Source of the DNA: Archaeoglobaceae archaeon
GTDB lineage: Archaea > Halobacteriota > Archaeoglobi > Archaeoglobales > Archaeoglobaceae
Direction of reading: 5' to 3'
Length of the DNA stretch: 52,530 bases
Assembly (NCBI GenBank): GCA_026988525.1
Contig: JALSLC010000020.1
Coordinates: 1 to 52,530 of the forward strand
In this document: positions 48,855 to 52,530 of the stretch, piece after piece
How the letters are laid out: each line of letters starts with the position of its first letter
Position numbering within the stretch: the first letter of the stretch is position 1
The notes under the pieces: generated by a model
Databases searched by the model: none
The model's input: the letters and a program-made list of their open reading frames with translations, nothing else
Told to the model about the DNA's origin: nothing
Position numbers and translations under genes: made by a program

Positions 48855-51152
48855 GTGTATAAAATAACGGTAAGAGGAATAGTTCAAGGTGTAGGCTTTC
48901 GCCCGTTTGTTTACAGATTAGCTAAATCCATGGGACTAAGAGGTTACGTTAAAAACACTGGAACTGGATGTGTTGAGATAGTTATTGATAAAAATGTGGA
49001 TGAGTTCATAAAGAGACTAAAAAATGAGTTGCCTCCAATAGCAGAAATAAGTGAGGTTGTAGTTGAACCTTTCAATGAACAATTTAAAGATGAGGATTTC
49101 TACATCCTAAGAAGTGGAGGTAAAAGGGGGAAGTTATCTTTACCACCACCAGATATAGCTGTTTGTGATGAATGCTTAAAAGAAGTTTTTGACTATAAAA
49201 ATAGAAGGTATTTATACCCCTTTACATCGTGTACAAATTGTGGTCCCAGATTTTCTGTAGCTTTAAAGCTACCATATGATAGGGAAAATACAAGCTTTTG
49301 TGAATTTCCAATGTGTGAAGATTGTTTAAAAGAATATAAAAGCGTTGAAGATAGAAGATACTATGCCCAAACTGTGGCATGTCCAAAATGTGGGCCAAAT
49401 TACAAGTTAGTTAAAGATAAAATTATTGCAGAAAAATTAGATGCGATAAAACTTGCAGCAAAATTTATTGATAAAGGAAAAATCGTTGCCATAAAAGGTA
49501 TTGGCGGTTATCATATTGCATGTAAGGCTGAAGATGAGAATGTTGTTTTAAATCTTAGAGAGAGATTATCAAGACCCCAACAACCTTTTGCGGTAATGGT
49601 TAAAGATTTGAACGTTTTAGAAAGAATTGCATATTTGAACGTAGAAGAAAAAAAAGCTCTTGAAAGTTATATAAGGCCAATATTAGTTTTAAAATCTAAA
49701 AATAAGCTTGTACCCGCTTTAGCACCAATGCTAAACACTGTTGGGGTAATGTTGCCATACACTCCTTTACATAATATACTATTTTCATTTTTAGATTCTG
49801 ATGTCTTAGTCATGACTTCCGCAAATTTACCCGGAGAACCTATGTTTATAGATGAAAATATTTTTGATAGCAATCTTGCAGATTACTATCTTACACACAA
49901 TTTGAAAATAGCAAATAGGATTGATGATTCAGTAATAAAATTTGTTGGAAAAAGAAGAATGATCATTCGAAAGTCAAGGGGACTTGTGCCGGATAAGATA
50001 AAAATAGATACTAATATTGAAGCGGTATCAGTAGGTGCCGAACTCTACAATTCTCTATCGATTTTAAAAGACGGATGTATAATTCAATCACAGTACATTG
50101 GAAATACTTCTAACTTTAAAACTTACAAAGACTTCTTTTCAAAGGCTTTTAGATTTTGGTTGGAATTTACTAAGTTAAAACCAAATGTCGTTTTTTGCGA
50201 TTTACATCCACTATACAACACAACTAAGTTTGCTGAAAACTATTGTAAAGAAAATGAAATAAAATTGGTCAAAGTACAACATCATTTTTCTCACGCAATG
50301 TCAGTTATGGCTGAAAAAAATTTGAATAGAGCTGTAGCAATAGCTGTGGATGGAGCTGGCTATGGTTTTGATGGTAATATTTGGGGCTGTGAAATTTTAT
50401 ATCTCGATTTTGATGAAAAAGTTTTTGAGCGAATTGGTAGAATGGAATATTTACCATTGCCAGGAGGAGACAACGCTACAAACAATCCCGGCAGGATTCT
50501 TTATGCAATTTTACACGAGAAAAACGAATTAAACGTTAAATTTGATTGGGAAAAAATGAATATTAAACCTGAATTAATATCCTTCCAGCTTGAAAAAAAT
50601 TTAAACATTGCAAGAGCTTCTTCGGCTGGAAGATACTTAGATGTTTGTTCAGTATTGCTTGGTATATACTCTAAGAGAACTTATGAGGGCGAAGGAGCTA
50701 TGAAATTAGAGGCATTTGCTGTAAATGGTAATTTAAACGAGGCTGAGAAATGGTTAAAAGATTACCCAGTAAATATCACAAGCAATATTGAAGTAGCAAG
50801 ATATACTTCTCCTTTCGATGATTTTAAAGGTAAGAAAAAGAAAGTTAAAATAATTAACATTGGAGATGTACTTGTGGGTGCAATTAAAGAGAACAATTTA
50901 GATAAAAAAGATTTAGCATTAGCTTTAACGTTGTATCTTTCGAAATCTATATCGGAATTAGCAATTGAAGAAGCTATAAAAAAGGACGCGTGCATTATAA
51001 TGAGTGGAGGTGTAGCCTACAATACAATAATAACCCCTTACATCGAGAATTCAGCTAAAAAAGAAAATATAAAATTCTATGTAAATGAAATAACAGCAGC
51101 TGGCGATAATGGAATTAGTGTTGGGCAACTTTATTCATCTTTACTGCTGTAG
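48855..51152 (+). CDS. hypF: Carbamoyltransferase HypF
   Basis: 765 aa; makes the thiocarboxamide on HypE that becomes cyanide ligands of [NiFe]-hydrogenase. Domains in order: acylphosphatase (VQGVGFRPFVYRLA, residues 10-23), two zinc fingers (CDECLKEVFDY...CTNCG, CEDCLKEY...CPKCG, 109-181), YrdC-like (AIKGIGGYHIACKA, RPQQPFAVMVKD) and a Kae1/TobZ-like C-terminal domain (HHFSHAMSVMAE, AVDGAGYG, IMSGGVAYN). Start is a GTG. No other hyp or hydrogenase gene is in the window, but its presence implies a NiFe hydrogenase in the organism. Confidence 0.95.
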   Translation: MYKITVRGIVQGVGFRPFVYRLAKSMGLRGYVKNTGTGCVEIVIDKNVDEFIKRLKNELPPIAEISEVVVEPFNEQFKDEDFYILRSGGKRGKLSLPPPDIAVCDECLKEVFDYKNRRYLYPFTSCTNCGPRFSVALKLPYDRENTSFCEFPMCEDCLKEYKSVEDRRYYAQTVACPKCGPNYKLVKDKIIAEKLDAIKLAAKFIDKGKIVAIKGIGGYHIACKAEDENVVLNLRERLSRPQQPFAVMVKDLNVLERIAYLNVEEKKALESYIRPILVLKSKNKLVPALAPMLNTVGVMLPYTPLHNILFSFLDSDVLVMTSANLPGEPMFIDENIFDSNLADYYLTHNLKIANRIDDSVIKFVGKRRMIIRKSRGLVPDKIKIDTNIEAVSVGAELYNSLSILKDGCIIQSQYIGNTSNFKTYKDFFSKAFRFWLEFTKLKPNVVFCDLHPLYNTTKFAENYCKENEIKLVKVQHHFSHAMSVMAEKNLNRAVAIAVDGAGYGFDGNIWGCEILYLDFDEKVFERIGRMEYLPLPGGDNATNNPGRILYAILHEKNELNVKFDWEKMNIKPELISFQLEKNLNIARASSAGRYLDVCSVLLGIYSKRTYEGEGAMKLEAFAVNGNLNEAEKWLKDYPVNITSNIEVARYTSPFDDFKGKKKKVKIINIGDVLVGAIKENNLDKKDLALALTLYLSKSISELAIEEAIKKDACIIMSGGVAYNTIITPYIENSAKKENIKFYVNEITAAGDNGISVGQLYSSLLL

Positions 51153-51163
51153 GAGGTAATAAG

Positions 51164-51706
51164 TTGGAGATATATGTTCTTAGACTTGGGCACAGGCCAA
51201 AAAGAGATAAGAGAATATCTACTCATGTAGCTCTAACTGCAAGAGCTTTTGGAGCTTGTGGCATATATTTCGATGTAAATGATGAAAAGCTATTTGAAAG
51301 TATAAACGATGTTTGTAAAAGATGGGGAAAAAACAATGGTAGATGTGAATTTTTTATTAAAACATGCAATTGGAGAAATATGCTAAAAAATTTTGATGGT
51401 TTAAAGATACACCTAACTATGTATGGAATGCCTCTAAATGAGAAATTATACGAAGTAAAAAAGCATAAAAAAATTCTCGTTATAGTTGGTGCAGAAAAAG
51501 TCCCCTCAGAAGTTTATCAACTCTCAGATTTAAATATATCAATAGGTAATCAACCCCATAGTGAGGTTGCAGCTCTCGCCATATTCTTAGATAGAGTTTT
51601 AGATGAAGAAGAATTTAAAATAAATTTTTTAGATGCAAAAATCCAAGTTAAACCCACTGAGAAAGGTAAAAAATTAATTAAACTTCAAAACTCTCCCCAG
51701 GATTAA
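51164..51706 (+). CDS. trm56: tRNA (cytidine-56-2'-O)-methyltransferase
   Basis: 180 aa SPOUT methyltransferase specific to archaea. Begins EIYVLRLGHRPKRDKRISTHVALTARAFGA; knot region KILVIVGAEKVPSEVYQLSDLNISIGNQPHSEVAALAIFLDR holds the SAM site. Makes Cm56 in the tRNA T loop. Start is TTG at 51164 with GGAGGTAATAAG upstream, 11 bases after hypF, so the two are probably co-transcribed. Its 3' end overlaps the UPF0173 gene by 29 bases. Confidence 0.93.
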   Translation: MEIYVLRLGHRPKRDKRISTHVALTARAFGACGIYFDVNDEKLFESINDVCKRWGKNNGRCEFFIKTCNWRNMLKNFDGLKIHLTMYGMPLNEKLYEVKKHKKILVIVGAEKVPSEVYQLSDLNISIGNQPHSEVAALAIFLDRVLDEEEFKINFLDAKIQVKPTEKGKKLIKLQNSPQD

Positions 51707-52355
51707 GTATAACAACTTTAACACCGGGGCACTTATCTTCAACAAGTTCTTTAAATTCTTCTGGTGAGCCAGATATTACTGGAAATGTCCCATAATGCAT
51801 TGGAACTACTATTTTTGGTTTTATCAATTCAACTGCTTTAGCTGCCTCTTTTGGACCCATTGTATACCAACCTCCTATGGGTATTAAAGCAACGTCCGGT
51901 TCATATAATTCACCGATTAATTTCATATCGTAAAATACTCCAGTGTCTCCAGCGTGATAAACTCTAATTCCATCCATTTCAATTACAAATCCTGCAGCAC
52001 ATCCAGCACTTACAATTTTTCCATCTATTTCAACATCCGCTGAGTGTAAGGCGGGAGTCATAGTAAACAACACACCCTCAACTTCTGCAGTTCCGCCAAT
52101 GTTCATGCCAACAGCGTTTTTACCTATGATTCTCGAAAGCTCATAAATGCAAACTATAGGACAGTTATTCGCCTTAGATATCTCAATAGCATCCCCTAAG
52201 TGATCCCCATGCCCGTGTGTTACTGCAATAACGTCTGCTTTTAAATCTGTAGCTTTTAAAGGAGCCTTAGGATTGCCAGATATGAAGGGATCTATTAAAA
52301 CAGTTTTACTACCTTCTAAAATAAATGCTGCATGACCTAACCAGGTTATTCTCAC
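51678..52355 (-). CDS. UPF0173 metal-dependent hydrolase
   Basis: 225 aa, metallo-beta-lactamase fold. Metal motif THGHGDHLGDA near residues 46-56, HAGDTGVFYD near 134-143, and VPMHYGTFP near 185-193. Start is a GTG at 52355 with GGAGGTG five bases upstream. The family is widespread in archaea and bacteria; substrate unknown. Confidence 0.92.
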   Translation of the reverse strand: MRITWLGHAAFILEGSKTVLIDPFISGNPKAPLKATDLKADVIAVTHGHGDHLGDAIEISKANNCPIVCIYELSRIIGKNAVGMNIGGTAEVEGVLFTMTPALHSADVEIDGKIVSAGCAAGFVIEMDGIRVYHAGDTGVFYDMKLIGELYEPDVALIPIGGWYTMGPKEAAKAVELIKPKIVVPMHYGTFPVISGSPEEFKELVEDKCPGVKVVILNPGESFEV

Positions 52356-52440
52356 AACATCACCTCCAGTAATATTTGCTTCTTAAAAAGGTAAAAATTT
52401 TACTCAGTAAATAAAAAAACAAAAAATAAAAATTTAAAGA

Positions 52441-52530
52441 TTACTCTCTTCTTCTCAGTAGATAGGCAGCAGCTACTAAGCCAGCAATTGCAAACACTGC
52501 TTCAAAGCCTGGAGTCTTCTTCTTTGGAGT
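52441..52530 (-). CDS. C-terminal end of PGF-CTERM surface protein (partial)
   Basis: The last 29 codons of a minus-strand gene that enters from the right edge. They read TPKKKTPGFEAVFAIAGLVAAAYLLRRRE and stop at 52441-52443. PGF, a hydrophobic helix and a final arginine cluster define the PGF-CTERM signal, processed by archaeosortase with lipid attachment. The identity of the rest of the protein is out of view. The 85 bases between it and the UPF0173 gene are AT-rich with poly-A stretches and contain no gene. Confidence 0.88.
   Translation of the reverse strand, partial: TPKKKTPGFEAVFAIAGLVAAAYLLRRRE

Overview
The window is archaeal chromosome, AT-rich throughout (by eye about one third G+C) and densely coded on both strands. 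Archaeal marks include archaeal-type PEP carboxylase, RNA polymerase subunit L, exosome Csl4, the small subunit of D-family DNA polymerase, AglB oligosaccharyltransferase, prefoldin, NAC, KEOPS Pcc1, wyosine synthase Taw1, tRNA Cm56 methyltransferase, HARP (protein-only RNase P) and a PGF-CTERM sorting tail. The mix resembles Archaeoglobi or related methanogen-like Euryarchaeota, but I cannot name a genus. Several tRNA T-loop modification enzymes fit a thermophile.

Layout. 1-2815 is the end of a type III (Cmr-like) CRISPR-Cas operon: Cmr1, a large RAMP protein and the start of Cas10, running off the left edge. It is followed by about 370 bp of AT-rich non-coding DNA and a tRNA-Thr(GGT) whose 3' end faces the cas genes. 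3351-6550 holds taw1 and a purine-salvage pair, ade-hpt. 6540-10470 holds a PRC-barrel protein, a TraB-like membrane protein, a ferredoxin, the GTPase/DUF2073/zinc-ribbon trio known as ArvABC (vesicle formation in haloarchaea), and truA. 10572-12165 is a tight operon of unknown role: regulator, prenyltransferase-like repeat protein and zinc-ribbon/HEAT protein. 12137-17872 carries an unlinked ABC ATPase, a double biotin-carrier protein containing a perfect 138-bp internal repeat, an iron alcohol dehydrogenase, an archaeal HTH regulator and a tungsten aldehyde oxidoreductase. 17911-30034 is mostly core information and metabolism: ksgA, DUF655, ppcA, a hydantoinase-like protein, a METTL5-like methylase, csl4, rpoL, aglB, signal peptidase, DP1, the small subunit of phosphomevalonate dehydratase and a site-2 protease.

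30037-34406 is the most accessory-looking part: a small winged-helix protein, an unknown 244-aa protein and two copies of a TSUP transporter + DUF1634 membrane protein operon, each with its own dyad-bearing promoter or leader. A third TSUP gene (35926-36738) has a palindrome at its promoter too. Between the second TSUP operon and the HARP gene lies a run of three consecutive dyads. HARP and TtuA form a tRNA-maturation pair. 37273-39505 is a DUF2150/SWIM/dUTPase/TatD-like run. 41382-46667 holds cysS, AMP phosphorylase, citrate synthase and LL-diaminopimelate aminotransferase. 46653-48708 is Usp, Brix, Pcc1, prefoldin beta and a small membrane protein. The right end has hypF, trm56, a UPF0173 hydrolase and the last 29 codons of a PGF-CTERM surface protein.

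Arrangement. Ten of the eleven convergent gene pairs overlap at their 3' ends, four of them by sharing the palindrome TTAA as both stop codons. Many starts are GTG or TTG with a clear GGTG-type ribosome site, and many single genes look leaderless, with a TATA box about 25-30 bases before the start.

I see no CRISPR array, rRNA operon, insertion sequence or replication origin in the window. The items most worth following are the TSUP/DUF1634 duplication with its operators, the dyad run upstream of HARP, the double biotin carrier, the ArvABC trio, the unassigned operon at 10.6-12.2 kb, and the 3'-overlap pattern.
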